Assembly: GCA_012064415.1 (NCBI GenBank)
Contig: SSNU01000234.1
Span: 309,503-373,502, forward strand
Source: Gyrodactylus bullatarudis
Lineage: Eukaryota; Platyhelminthes; Monogenea; Gyrodactylidea; Gyrodactylidae
Direction of reading: 5' to 3'
DNA: 64,000 nucleotides
The stretch's first letter is position 1. The number at the start of each line of letters is the position of its first letter. Positions 24,101 to 39,100 of the stretch are shown here, piece by piece. The notes beneath the pieces are model-generated. The model worked only from the letters and a program-made list of their open reading frames with translations. It ran no database searches and was not told the origin of the DNA. A program made the position numbers and the translations under genes.

Positions 24101-27100
24101 GATCACTGGTTCCACTTGTATTAATCACTATAACATGTCTGTTTTCTCTAACCTTCCCCCTAATTTGTTATAATAAAGGGTTATTCTCAAAAACCAGCCC
24201 TGAACATTCCCAAAAGTAGCCTCAAAGAAGAAGTAATCCCAAAAATACTCTAAACTTTTATTATGAAAATACGATACTGAAATCTTGTTAGTAAATTAAA
24301 CTTTTTCAAAAAGATTCTAATCGTAATGCAATTTAAATTTTGATGGTTATTCTGGAATATTTCTATTTTACTTTTCTTATCTTAGATTATGTTCTCGTCT
24401 GGGAAGAATTGTCAAATGAAAAGGTTCGCAAGATGACATATATCAAGAATTACCTGGAAAATCTCAGAAAGGCCAACATACACATTGAAGAAGATACCAT
24501 TAAGTGTTCCACTTCGACTCAGCATTATGTAAAGATCAATGTACCCTGGGATGTCATGTGTAAGCTGGCTGAGGAGCTATTTCTTAGAGCACCCCTTGAG
24601 GTGAGTTCCTATTAGAATGTATTAATAACGTGTCACCTTTATTTGGAAAATATCACCAAAATCTGATCTTAGAATTCTACGGATTGTATCCAGTTTCGGA
24701 GATATTCTAAAAAGACGAATTTTCCCAAAAATGCTGTTACTAAAAGATCAAAAGCAATAAGTAAAATTAACATTGGATAGAAAATTAAATTCTGTCTCGA
24801 TTGGTGTATAAATATACAGTATACAGACAAAGATAAGCTCTTGTGATGTATATTAAAAGAAAAAATACTTAACAAGCAAATCCAAACATCCTTCCTATCG
24901 AAAGCCTTGTCGACAGTTTCTTTTCAATTTTCTTCCAGCTTTCATGAAAAAGAAGTGATTCCCTGTGGTATATTCTAGAAACATTTCTCAGCTGTAAAAT
25001 CAGAGAGGAATAGAAAATTGAATTTCTCTCTTTATTTTCGCTTACAAGTACGCCAAACTAAAAATTATGATTTTTCTAAAATCTCACACGCCAATCATTG
25101 CAGAAAGAGATTGAGCACAAACTTTCAGATCAACTCAACTAAAAGGGAACTACTCTGTGTGGGGGAATGACTTTTGAGTAGGAACTCTTTCATTATTAAT
25201 GGACTAAATCTCTCTGTAATGAATGAAGCAGACAGCATTTTAGTTTATTCTCCCCCCACACTTCTGGGCAATCAATCTAAATTCGATGTCAGTCCCTAGG
25301 AAATCTCTTGCATCTCTTACAATTGTCAAGGAAGTAACGACAATATTAATGCATTTAATGGGTATGATTGCCCTGTCATTCCCAATATCGATGAAAATGT
25401 GAGAAATGAACAGACCTACCTTTCATTAGGGACAGATCAATTAATTGACGATAAAAATAAATATATCGTTTGTTGCAGTTGGTAGAAGTTCACTTCCTTC
25501 TCGACAAGAAAAATGAGTGAGAAATTAAGAAGCATAACGAATGGCGACAAATAGCTAATTTCAGTAAAATTATGATCGATGTATCTCCGTTGATCAAGGA
25601 GACCAATGAATAAGCTTTTTCTGTTATATCCAACTTGTAACCCACTAATCCTTAAAGTTCCGTCAGTCGAAATCGTACAATTCGAGTTGGAAATGATGAT
25701 GTTCTTCGACGTTTTCTACTGTCAAGTCTTTGTGATAACTTATCACTGATAAGTAACACTGTATCTACATGAACAACTTCTTATCAAAGAATCTAAAGCT
25801 ATTCTCAATGAATTGTTTTTTCAGGGCCTCGAAATTAGAGAGATTTTGGTTTCCTCTGCGATCTTCTCGAGTCTTCTCATACGATATTCAGCCATCTTGT
25901 CCTCTTAGGTTGTAATTTCTTCATTTTCCAATATTCGATGTGACCAATTACCCTATACAGAACTTGTGGCGTTTTCAAAAACCAGATTATAAATTTGATG
26001 TAATTTTTAACTCATTTTCGTTTCTTAGCAAGCGAGGGATTAATATTTTGGTAAACTTATCTTGAATTTTCCGCAATGAATTTCATTATTTCCGTATTGT
26101 TTTTCAGCTTCCTTATTGAATTTCAAATCTCTCTTTACGAATTGCAAAAGGTATAACCTAATTTTTTTTCTTACATCGGTGAAATTAAATCGGTTTCCAA
26201 AAAAATCTTCAGAAAAATTGAGATATATTGTAAAAATTCACTGAGAACAGCTCTTGATGATTTCACACATAAAGGTCACATACTCCTTGTTGTAACTCAA
26301 GTCTACAATTAACATTAGTAGAAGCATACCATACGTTGGGCTTGATTGCAGTCAACTTCTAACTTGTTTAATACAAAAATGAGAAAAGTGATAGTAGTTT
26401 GATAACTGTACGGATCTTGATCTGGATTCAAGTTGGAATTCCTCAGAGCAACATTAAAGGAAGGAAGAATGAGGCCATAATAATAAGTTGTGTCTCCCCT
26501 TCTTGGATGTAGAAATTTTGAATTATTTTTCTCCTTTAATTTAGTTTTTTTTGAGTAGAAAATATAAAAATCAATAGGAAAACAAAACTGATCCAAGGCA
26601 AGTGGATCGAAGATTTTTGTTCCTCCTCTTAGTTTATACTTTTTATTTTGGAATTATCAGTTTACTCGGTTATCTCTGAATGAAATCTAACTTACATCTG
26701 TAGATTTTAGGAATAGGACAAGCAAGTGACACGCGTAGACTCGTCAGTACACCATAGATTGAACTCGTTTATAACCCCCCAATAAACGAACAAAATTTGA
26801 TTTTCAATCAATCGATCTAAAAATCTCATCTTTATTTATTGATTAAAAAAGGCGAACATTCACAAATGAATGAAGGTGTAAGTCTATACTTCACAAACAA
26901 AGTTTTCACCTCTATCTGAAAGAAAGGTTCTATTCTCAGCCTATGTTGTAATTCGAGTGAGACAAGAGAAACGATGGAGAGAAAGATAATTACCATCTTC
27001 CTCATGGCCATTTGCTTGTGCTAGTAGACAGTTAATTTCTTCATGATCCCAAATATTACTCCTTTTATTGTAAAGCAAAGATAATTATTTTTTCTCTTCT

Positions 27101-30100
27101 TGCAAGAGTATTAGTTCATGTCTAAATATCGATAACAGATCAGTTTTATTGGCGACAATACAGGATAGACTTGTCGAGTATTTTCCCCTTAAATTGATAA
27201 AAAAACAGAGCGGAAATTACAAATTAGAGTTAGTAGATCAGATGACTTTTAATCGATGATGATCCCAACTAAAACAAGGAAACATTCAGTCTGAAATCGT
27301 TGATTTCTTGTAGGATTTCTCCAAATCAGTGTTGAGTAGTCATAATCCAACCAAAATGTATGTCTAGTTGACATTTACTATTCTTACAAAGTACTCACTA
27401 TTTTCATAAACAAATTTTTGTTTCATATTTTCCCCAAAATTAATTAACAATTTATTCAGAATCTTTCCTTATCATTTTACAACCTTGTCGTTTTTGAGGT
27501 TCTGGTTTTTTTTCTAGGAACTTTTCTTGGCGATTTCGGATTCTTCATCTAAAGTTGATTCGAAATATTGGCATTTAATTGCTACAAATCGCTCATTTCA
27601 TAATACCGAGTTTTTTGCAGAAACAGTAAATTTTCATCTTCATTTTTACTAGTAGCTAATAGTTTGAACTTTGTAAAATTCAAACCACAAAATTTGTCAT
27701 TAAGCCTCTGAGTTATTCTCATTTCGAGAGCCTTTCTCATAGATTTTAAATAAATTTCTTTCAGAATTTTTTTATCTTGTTCCAAATATTTTTCTAGCGA
27801 AAAAGACGAACCAAGGTGAGAAGTTTTTATTACTCAGAACTTTCCTTATTTTCCTCATCCCCACATTTTACACTGTGAAGTTTATCAACAATCCAGAGTT
27901 ATATTTCAACCTGTGTGTATCACTAAATGATATTTTTCTTTCTAAATTAAAACAAATATTAGTAGATTAAGATAGAAAATGATGTCAGTTATTTCACAAA
28001 AAGGGCATACTCATCAGTGTATACTATAAAAGTAATAATTTGCAAAAATAAATACTACAAAGTAGGGTAATACAGAATGTTTAACTTTTCGAATTTATGC
28101 GTTCATTTGATAGAAACTAAAAGTAGAAGAAAAATTTCCTAATGAACCTTAAGTTTTTAATTTTATTTAGATATGCATGATTTCAATTAAAGATGTCAAA
28201 TTTTCCAACTCGCGCCATTATTTTTCAATGAACTTTACTACGAGAAATAATATTGGACAAGCTTTTATCTTTTTGAATATATCAAATATATTCTGAATAT
28301 ACCCTGAAAAAATCCATTCAATTAGGGAAAAATTAACGATTTTAGGGAAAATGGAATATGGCATATCAGAACACCAAAATTTTTAAATTTAGTTTTCGTA
28401 TACGGCAATTACGGAGCATTGAGAATCTATTTGAGGCATAAAATAGAAAAGTGTTCGGAGAAAAAAACATTTAGTCTTTCTCTGCTACATAGTAATTTCA
28501 TCTGTCATCTCTCTCTTTATATGGGATGTATCACACTGATTAGTCTGCCCGAAATAAAGGCCCTTATTTGTGAAATGACTGGAATCATTTTCTTTCTTAG
28601 TTACGGCTTAAAACAGATGTTCGTACAAATCCCTCAAAACAAAGTATGAGTAAAATTAATTGGAATAATATCAACCTTTTTCCAAAACTAAAAAGCCTAG
28701 ATCCAATCAGATAAGTTGTAGAAAGAGGTGAGAGTAGAAGGTTCTTGACTATCTCAGGACCGAAATGTCTGGACTGGAGAATTTGGAAAAAGGTTGGTTA
28801 TATTCCGATTAAATCCAACTTCACGAATATACATATATATTCATTATGGATACGAAATTTTTTCCAATATCAATCAATGTACTTTTCAATGAAGTAACCT
28901 GATATATCCCCTTGAATTCTTACATTTTGCACAAACTTAGTTATTGTGAGTAATCTTATCTCTAATATGATTCGAATTACTCACAATTAGGTCGAATTTA
29001 TCTATCCACTCACAGTAAATTTTATTTTGTTTGCCAGACTTTATTTTTGCACAATTTTTTGTATTTTTCCCTTTAATGATGCACTCTCGAACAAGATAAA
29101 AATATTAATATTGAACCAAGTAGTTCTTCAGGGAGCTGTTCGGCATAGATTGTCTATAACGTTGTTCGCTTGCTGCCTGACTATGTTGTCTTCTGGCTTG
29201 TATTGGTCTGTCTGTAGAAAGAGGAGAAAAGGGTTTAGTATTTCTTAAAGAGCAAGGATTATAAAAATTATAGTGATTAAGGCCTCTAAAATATGTCTAA
29301 ATGCTACTATTTTTAGATTTAATCAGAAGTTTAATATTCAAAAATTTGGTTTAGCTATGGGAAATCCTTTATCTCCAACAATAGCGAATATATTCATGAC
29401 TAGAATAGATAAAATACTTGTTAAGGAAATAAGGCCAAAATTACTCATAAGGTACTTAGATGACTATTTAGTAATATCAAAGGCTACTAATCGACAAATA
29501 AGTATAGCTATATCTAAAATAGGAAGAGAATATAGAACCATAAAATTGACAACAGAAAAAGAAGAAGATAACTCTTTGAATTTTCTAGATATGAAACTAA
29601 TGAGAACAGAAGCTGAAATCCAAACTCGAGTATACAGAAAACCTACAAATAAAAATATAATTATGAATTATTATTCATATGCACTATATAAACTAAATAC
29701 AAGGGGAAATTTGAAGAATACTAAGATTATGTGATACTTGTTTTTTAAGAGAAGATTTAGAAATACTTGTTTTTATTTTTCAGAAAAATGGTTACCCAGA
29801 TGGTTTAATAAATAGTTTTATTGTTAGTACAAAAGATAAATTTGATAATAATAATTTTAATAATTTTGTTTTTGATTTTAATAATATTGTTTTAATGGAT
29901 TTTTTTCACAGTTAAGATATTGATATATCTTCAGTTTTAAAAAAAATTTGGTATTAAGACTATTTTTAGGTTAGGTAATAAAATAGGAAAATTTTTGACT
30001 GAAAAACAAAATTTAGATCTAGATGAGATTCAAGGCATTTATAAAATAACTTGTTCGTGCGAAAAATCATACATAGGTCGTACCGAAAGAAATTTTGAGA

Positions 30101-33100
30101 TTAGGTATAGAGAGCATAAGAAGGCTATAGAAAAAGTACAGATAGACAAATCAACACTAGCTAAACACTGGGCTGACAATCCAGATCATATAGATTTTAA
30201 TAACGTAAAAAGTCTAGGAAACATGAGAAATAAGTATAAAAATATGATTTTGGAGTCTATAGAGATTAAACTAAACGAGGTTGTTAATGGTAATAAGACG
30301 GATATAAATATTGAAAATCGTTAGTTAGAATTGATTGATTAAAGTTGAGAAGAAATCTGATTGGTTTAATGTTTTGATTGGACACACAAGGTTTTAAGTA
30401 ACTTAAGTTTTTTGAAAAATCTCACGCCAGAAGAAGAATACGACATGTATTCGAAATATTGTGTGAGTCCTAACTAGCGTTCTTCAGATTCAGAAATACT
30501 CCGAAAATTTCCGAATCGCCACAATTTTACTTTTGATATAAACAAAAAAATCACTATGAAATAAGTTCTGATTTGTTTTATTGTATAAAAATCCTACACA
30601 TTTCTAATAAAATTTTATAACAACTTAGCGAGCTATCTCCTTGGTAGATTAATATTAATTTGGTCCAGAGTAAAGAAAGCAAAAATGAAGAAGTCAGTCG
30701 CTAATGCAATCCATGTCTCTATGGATTTGGTTCGCGAGACGGAGAATGGCATCAAAGGAATGATGAACAACTTACAACGCATGCATGCATCTGTAGATCT
30801 TCTACCAGAAAACCTCAAAGAGTCCTTTCTCCAGTACGTTGATCTAGTCAGCAATAAACGAGCCATGACCATGTCCAACTCACTCCAAAACAGCATCGCC
30901 ACTAGACCTGAAGACATATCATTCCTGAAAAACCCAGAGAAATTTGTATACAACCTCAGTCAAATCACGCTATCGAAAGATGCCCTAGAAGTTCTTAGCT
31001 TAGGCCCAAAATTCTGTGTGCCAAACAGACGCAACCTGGACCTCGAAACAGACTTAGGCTTCGAACTTTTCCAGAAACAACTGAAGAATCTTCCTGCTTC
31101 CTCAAAAGAACTCCGCGAGCGTTTCGATACCGTTCTCAACGATGCAAGAGTTCAATACAAACAACGTAAAATAGACTTTCCCTACCTGGCCTCAGACCAC
31201 TACCAGGCCCTGTCAGCGCTCCGAAAAAACCCAGACGTACTGATATGTGAACTTGACAAAGGTACTGGAATAGCAATTGTTAATGCGGAAGAATACCAAT
31301 GCAAAGGCAGAGAGCTCATCTCTGACCCAAAAATGTTTAGACAAACGAACAGTAGTGAAGTTGACAAGAGGGCCAAGAATTTCTTCGTATCAGTAAACAA
31401 GAAGATCGACTCGCTTTCGGAAAAGCAAATCATTTCCTCCAGGACAGCCCGTAACCTCCGCCCAAAAGGACCCGGACCCTGTTTACTCTACCTACTCCCA
31501 AAAATCCACAAAGGAACCGATGACCTGAAATTCAGACCAATCCTTGACATGACTCCCAGTCCCCAGCACGGATTAGTTCAATGGCTTGCAGATGCTCTCA
31601 AACCCCTGAGAGACTTTTTATGCCCTCACTCTGTAATTAATGCCTCTGATTTCATTTCCAGACTCCGAAACAAGAACCCGTTCGAGGGGCAGATGGTCTC
31701 GTTAGACGTGACCTCCCTCTTCACCAACGTCCCACTTAGAGAAACAGTTCAATTCATACAGGACAAACTAACGGAACACCCAGACCTCATAGAAACCGAC
31801 CCCGAGGCAACGAACAAAATACCTCCAAAAGTTCTATGCTCCTTGATCCATATGACAGTCCAGAACATTGATTTCAGATTCAATGGCTCCTACTTCCGAC
31901 AAATAGATGGAGTAGCAATGGGAACCCCCCTCGGCCCAATCCTTGCAGACATCTTCCTCGCGAGCCTTGAAACCACGAAAATGGCAAAAATCATCAACGA
32001 GTGTTACCTATACATCCGATATGTTGACGATACCTTCCTCATGCTGAAAGAAGACCAAGACCCTGACGCTATCCTAGCTGAACTAAACTCAATGCACCCC
32101 AGGTTGAAATTCACCATGGAAGTAGAAAAGGACAACAGTCTCAGTTTTCTTGACGCCAAAATTCAAAAATGCACAACCACGAAAACCTTTAGCTCAAGTT
32201 TACACCGTAAACCAGGGATCCCTACCCAGTACATGCCCTTCACCAGCTTCAACCCCACAGCGACAAAAAGATCCCTAGTGAGATCCGAGTTCCTAAGGAT
32301 CAAACGAGTTGTGTCAACCCACTTACAAGACGACGAAAGGAAACGCACAACTGAATTATTCCAGTCCAGCGGATTCCCAAAAGAATTCATCCGAAAACAT
32401 GCAAGGATCAAAGAAAAAGACATTACAGCAACAGATGAAAAGAAGGCTCTAATCCTATCCTTACCGTTCAAAGGTGACGTGCCCAATACAATACTCAGAA
32501 ACAAACTAAGCAAAATCACAGCGGACACGTTTCCCGGGTACCAAATCCGTCACACCTCGAAAACCACCAAGCTACTGAACGATCGAAATAAGGACCGAGT
32601 ACACTGGCTCAATAGAAGAAACGTCGTCTACGAGTTCAAGTGCTCCTGTGGCCTATCCTACATCGGAATGACGACGCGAACCATTGGCGAAAGGGGCAAA
32701 GAACACCTAACAGTGAACAATAAGACCTCTTCAATACAAGAACACCTGAGGGAAACAAACCATCCAGCAGGCCTTAAGAACTTCAAAATCAGATATATGG
32801 CGGACCCGAAATTCAGTAAAGACAAATCAAAAACGATCCTGGAAATGGCTGAGGCCAAACTTGTCAACGAAGAGAAACCAGCGCTCTGTGCTCAAAAACT
32901 CCTGGGGAGACAACTAGGATTCACTGGCACAAATTACCACAAAGCCCATAATATAATCAAGAAGGTCTCAAAACTGACTGCAAACTCAGACACAAAAATC
33001 CCTTCAGGTTTATCCTTGGCTCATACAACACCTACCTCAACATTAGTTGATAAATCTCTCTCCAAGAATAAACCCGGTTCCTCCACCCATCCTGACGAAA

Positions 33101-36100
33101 AAACATTGAACGATTCCACATTGAGACCCCTTTCATGTTCTTGTAATATATATATATAAATGCTCAAGTCGGTGTATGGTCTGAAGAGAGCCGACGAAAA
33201 TAAAAGCTTTTATTCACCTAACCTCTTTCGTCGTTCTAACTAGTCAGCGCCCCCAAAATATTTTCGAGGAAATAAGGCAATTAATGTCTCAAAATAATAT
33301 TAATTAATCCTTGATTTATTATTATCAAAGCTTGAAGGACAATAGATAGGTCCAATTAAGATCCTAGGTGTTCTTTCGTAGAAGAAGAAGAAGGTATCAA
33401 GTTTCTTTTTGACATTTTATAAGCTCTTGAATTTTAATATGAATAATTTTTGAAAAAATTATATATCACAAGATTATCGAAAATTAATACTTGTTTTAAT
33501 AACTCTATTTTCGGTACCTTTTCGGATTTTTTCAGACGGATCGGAATCTGAATTATCTGAAGAACCCTAGTCCTAACTGTTTTTATCAGGGTAATCTAAA
33601 TGTTTTTATTCTAATCTTTATTTTAATTTTCCTTCAAGTGATGAATTATATTATCAGAGTTACTACTCTAATAATTCTGATTATTGTAACAATCACTATA
33701 ATTTTTATAATCCTTGCTCTTTAAGAAATACTACACCCTTTTCTCCTCTTCCTACAGACAGACCAATACAAGCCAGAAGACAACATAGTAAGGCAGCAAG
33801 CGAACAACGTTATAGACAAGATGAAAATAGTTTTAACCCCTTCAAAATTCACGTGTATTGATCCTCACACAATAGCTTCAGTTCTTAAAAGCATAGAAAT
33901 GAATCAGATTTTTCGGATAGATTAAAGTCTTAGAAAAGTTGAAGAAAATTTTTATCGAAATCAGGATAAATTTTCAGCTCAAACTTCAAGAAAATACAAA
34001 ATTACACAGTTTTCCTGCATTACTTTCAGCTCTAAAAAGTTAATAAAAATCTGGAAAAATTCTCTACATTTTGAGCAATCTTCTCTGGTTTAGAAGCTGG
34101 GGTCGATAGTATCTCACGAATTTCAATGTTTCTAGCAAAATTTAAAAATTCAAGTCTCTCTTTTTGTAGAATGAGTAGAATGTTTTTTGCCAGACAACTT
34201 TTGTATCAACTGCCGATTAGTAGCATTTCCTCAAGACAGCATTTTCATTTTGTGTTCATTGTAATGTGGGAAAACTGTTTCTCACTTCCCTCGTCAGTTT
34301 ATACAAGATGAGCAAAATAGAAGAAGAAAAAAGAATCTGATAAATCTAATGTGTAAGTACAGAGGGGAGATATCCCACTCTCAATTGCAACTCTCCGGGG
34401 ATGTGGAATTTTGATAGGATCTCCAATGAAATGAAACACATAACACTCGAGTTGAAATTGATTTTGTATCTATCTGTTCGAGTGACTGTCTCATCCATTC
34501 ACTTACCCATTCTATCTCTCTATACATTATAATGATATTAACAAATTCATCCAGAGACTTGACTAAAACGAGTAATATTAATATTATTATTATTATAGGA
34601 ATGCCTCATAGTCTAATCGATTGCATATTTTACTGGTCTTTCTCTATCGGGCCAAGATTTTATCTCCAAATTCTATACCTTTCCTAGTTCTAAATAAACT
34701 TCGTGCATTTAAAGTTGAATTAAAATCTAAAGTTGGTTGATATTAAGTTGGGAATCTATGATTTTTACAGAAATCTCGAATTTTTCCTCGAGAATTCGAA
34801 TTTGTTAAAGATTTTTTGTTGTTGTCCACTTTTACGATTTGAAGAAAAAAATTCTTAAAAAAATATTTTTATGAAAAATATGGTCATTTTTCAAATTCCG
34901 ATTTGGCGCCAAAATCCCATTTTTCGAACTTTGAACCGAAAGTTTTTATTGATTTGAAAGTGGGAGGTTGATCAAAAGTGTTTATTCAGGATCAAGATTA
35001 GACAATAAGGCTGAATAGCACCGTCTAATTATCCACAGTTTCCCCATTTTCGAGAGATTTTGAATCATCGAAATTTCATTGATTTACAAGTTGTGAAAAG
35101 GATCAAAAAATCGAATTATCGCTCCCAAACGATAATGTGACTATGCATAAGATCAGATTCAGTTCTAGTCTAATCTTGATCCTGAAAAACCTCTTTCGAT
35201 CAGCCTGCCACTTTCAAACCAATCAAAATTTTCAGCTCAAAGTTCGAAAAAATGGGAATTTGAAAAATGATCATATTTTTTTCAGAATATTCTTCTTCAA
35301 ATCGCAACATGAGTAGGATTCCAAAAGATCTTCAAAAAATTCGAATTCTTGATCAAAAAATCGAGATTTCTGTAAAAATCATAGATCCCCAACTTCATAT
35401 CAGTTTGCTTTATTTGAGCTCAAAAGTTTAACTCAAAGTTATCCTAGTGTTAAGAAGGAACGAAGTAACCGAATTTCTGCATTTCCCCAAAATGATCGAA
35501 AGGGGTATTTTTCTCAACCGGAAGTACAAGGGGCTACTCCATCATGAAAGAGAAATCTGTCGACATAACAATCAGACAATAGATGTATTCCTCAAGAGTA
35601 TGAGCACTCTTAACTAGCATTGGTCAATCTTGGATGAATAACTACTATTGGTCAGATTTTATAATGTTCCTTAAACTTTTATTTGTTCACCAAAACAATC
35701 TTTCGTTCGTTCTTAACACTACCATGCTTAAAATATTTTTGAGGCAACTCTTGTCTTTAAAAGTACTCAAGCAAAAAAGTATTTTTACAAATAATCAATT
35801 TTCCCTAAGATCCCAAGGATGCAGTAACGTCAGTTGCTCAGCCTAGATTTTTTAAACTTCATTCATGAGTTTTTGTGTCAAAGAAAGAACTATTCTTATC
35901 ATTAGGGTAGGAAAGTTAATTGTCTAATTTTGAAAAAAACTTGAAATTTTCACTGATTTCGGTGTGGGGAAGAGATCATAAACCTATTGTACATGGAACT
36001 TGTTTGTTCATCTCTGATCCTTGAATTGTCTCGAGATTTTCGTAGATTTCCCATTCTCCACTACAACTAAGGTGATCCCAACAGAAGTAAGAATGTAACC

Positions 36101-39100
36101 TTTTATAATAAGAGTAAATGATGATTGATGACATATGCAAACATCAAAAAACATCATATACAAACTAAAAAAAGATAGAAACAGTGCTTTTATCAAATTG
36201 ATTCAAGTCCTTTTCTTGATTCTACACATGTTGACTTTATCGTTTTGTTTGCCAATCTCTCTGCTTCACACATAAAATAATTTAATGAATTGTTGATTCT
36301 TTGAATTATCAAATTAAACTATTTGATGTAGGAAATTTTAAATCTTTTTCAATATTTTAGTGACTCCGTAGTAAGAATTCTTTGGAAATCGGGTGGGAAT
36401 TGAAGTCATTGTCTTTTTTGAGATTTACAGTTTGAATTGGTAGGGGACCAAAGAGAGCCAATGGCTATTGGTTTTTTAGTAATAGTATTTAAATTCTCTC
36501 TTCTATGAGAGTATATCGATCTATAATAATTCTATTCAGCTAAATTGTTAAATATTTCATACATATTATAAAAAATTGCTGTATTTTATCAATACTGTGT
36601 ATAAATACTACTGATACATATACGTATTATCTATGTACACATTCTGAATAGGAAGGAGTGTGTAGGGTATTAAAACGCTGTGAAAAGAATTTACTGCATG
36701 CATAATTTGTTTGTGTTTAAGTTACCCATTATCGCGACTGTATTGTATTAATAAACTATCCAAATTGCAAGTATTGCCAAATTGTGATGATCTGATCAGG
36801 GAAGAGGAGAGGCAGTTGAGTATCTTGATAGAAAAATATATAGATTTTAATCATAATATTTTTGAGGTGTACAATATCAAATATATCCATATATGCATTT
36901 ATACACTTTAGTTATATATTAAATAATAGGATAAAGGGATATTCTTTTTCTCATATCAATGTAGAGTTCTTATGTTAATTCTGATGAGAACGTGGACAAA
37001 GCTCATGGAGTGAACCTTGGCGAGAACTTTTTGGTATATTTCTGATTAGAGTACTGTTTCTTTTCTTAAAAATAGCAGAATTCATGACTTTTAGATAAAC
37101 TCGAATCTATATTTTAAAAGGCTTTAATATTTGTAAATCCCTAGTAAAATCAAAAAAGGTAAAATATTGCTAGAATAAGGAAAGGGATGCTCTATTCCTG
37201 ATGTCGCCAGCTTCCCTATGGCTTTAGAAATGATAATAAAGAGTTCAAAATTTTCTCAAAACCCTAGTTTAATTAAACTACTTATTTGAGATTCTTGCCG
37301 AGATTCTAATCGATCCTCAGTTATCAATACAATTATATTTAATACTCTGAAATATGATTAGGTTCTATCATTGGCTTGAGTACCAACCTTTTTAAAATAA
37401 CTTCATGTCTAAAGGGTGTTCAGTCCAACTTAAGTTTAGCCAACAATTCTTGCAGCAATGAACCTTTGAAATATTTTAACCCAGAGAAAAAAAAGATAGC
37501 GGGGAGATAGCTCCCTCAATAATGATGCCCAAAAAATCTGAAATTATTTTGATACATCTATATAAAGTTAGGCTAAACGCTTATAAAAATTATCTTTTTG
37601 TCAATTTACTTTCAAGTAATACTTTTATTATTAAAAAATATTTCCTTCATCAATATTTTAATTATTTTGAATAAGATCAAAACCATTATTTTATTTTCCT
37701 TTTATTTTGTTTTCTACCTATTGAAAAGCACAAAGTTTTTTAAAACTTTATTCATTGTAACCTCTTTCAGCAAAAGGACTACGAATCAACCAAATGGTCT
37801 GAGGCCATATTAGACTTTTTCCACCTGCCCAATATCTTTCATCAGAATGTACCAAATCATCCGCCGAGCTTTGTTACATGCCCATTCAAAAAGTCAATAC
37901 TACACAAGTGAGTAATGATCACTTTAACATTTAACATTAGATGATTAAATTAATTATTCCAAAAAAGATTTAATGCTTGTAATTTTAGTTGAGCGTATTT
38001 AGTGTGTCTATCTATCGATCATTTATTCAAAAAGATGATAATTTTGCAAATCCATGAGTTTCACAGTGCATTGTACTTGGAAGGATTTGATAACTTGATC
38101 AAGTATTATTCAGCTTAGTTGGAAATTATTACGAGATTGAAGCAAGCCTCACTCATAATTTATGAGTCATAAATTGATTTGACTTGAAGGAATCTGATTG
38201 GTCGATATGCAAAGAGGTAATTTTAGAGCAAGTATCACACTAGGTGAAAGAAAAGTCTCGGTTTCAGGTAGTTACTGAACCTATCTATACCTTTTCCATG
38301 TCTAAGTGATAAAAATGAACTCGTAACATATATTAACGAAATTCATAGGCATACATCCTAATATCAAAGTTATACACTGACTCATCAAGTTATTTTTCCT
38401 TTTTTAAGCGAACATTCAAGGGAAAATAATGAAATCTTACTGATACTGTTGAACAAAACACTGATAAAAGTGAATCTTATGGATATTTGTGAACTAAATA
38501 ATTTATAATTATGCATGCCGAATGCTAATTGATAATTTCGAAACCATAAACGAGAAAGTCATAGGATACATACTAAATTCAAAGATAGATAATTATACCC
38601 TTGACTCTAAAATCAAGTGAAAAAGGATAAAATAGTGAATCAATGATTGACATATATGAATTAACATGCCATACCTGTGCAAAACTAAAAGATAAATTTG
38701 AAAATCAGAGTGATATATAATTATAATTATCAACTTATTGACCAATCCTATACAATTTTCCTCGAATCATTTGACCAATAAAATAGTCCATTCTTTTAGG
38801 TTGGTCTTTTACACATTCTCACAGGTTTCGTCATCAGTGAGGACTCATCACTATCAAATGCCTTTAAGGAAACATAGCTCGATTGTTCGCCAAAATATCA
38901 TCAAGCTTTTTGAAGATCAGAAAGATTGTAAAGAATATGCAAAAATCTCTAATGTTCCCTATCAAACAGCTTATAAATGGATAAGAAATAAAGATAAAGA
39001 GTCAACTCCTAAAGGAAGAAGAAGAAATATTTTAAAAAATCCTGAGATTGTACAATTTTTGATAAACCATGTTGAATCTCATCCTCAAAGCACTCTTCAA

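Larger units (their letters stand above)
12457..24385. other. Anoctamin intron 1 (11.9 kb), repeat-filled
   Basis: No host gene recognised inside. It contains a solo hammerhead-bearing repeat (about 13.6 kb), LINE remnants at 14.6-14.9 and 17.7-18.1 kb, a large palindrome at 18.56-19.16 kb, a degenerate hammerhead-like repeat near 20.1 kb, a possible SINE part near 15.4 kb, and a foldback element nested in another repeat at 23.1-24.1 kb. Low-complexity runs (GA then G near 14.66 kb, poly-C near 17.52 kb, CT near 19.28 kb) are also present. Confidence 0.6.
24601..37770. other. Anoctamin intron 2 (13.2 kb)
   Basis: Holds a dispersed repeat (28.07-28.48 kb), an old Penelope fragment (29.0-30.3 kb), an intact Penelope element with a hammerhead motif (30.4-33.2 kb), a piece repeated in inverse of 29.15-29.28 (33.7-33.8 kb), and a foldback MITE (34.7-35.4 kb). 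From 24.6 to 27.3 kb and 35.5 to 37.7 kb I see no gene or clear repeat. Confidence 0.55.

Noticed and set aside
24340..24385. Upstream extension of anoctamin exon 2 to an ATG-like start
   Set aside because: The open frame runs back through the acceptor (CTTAG) by chance. The exon from 24386 joins exon 1 in phase to give [12 protein letters not shown], as in other anoctamins.
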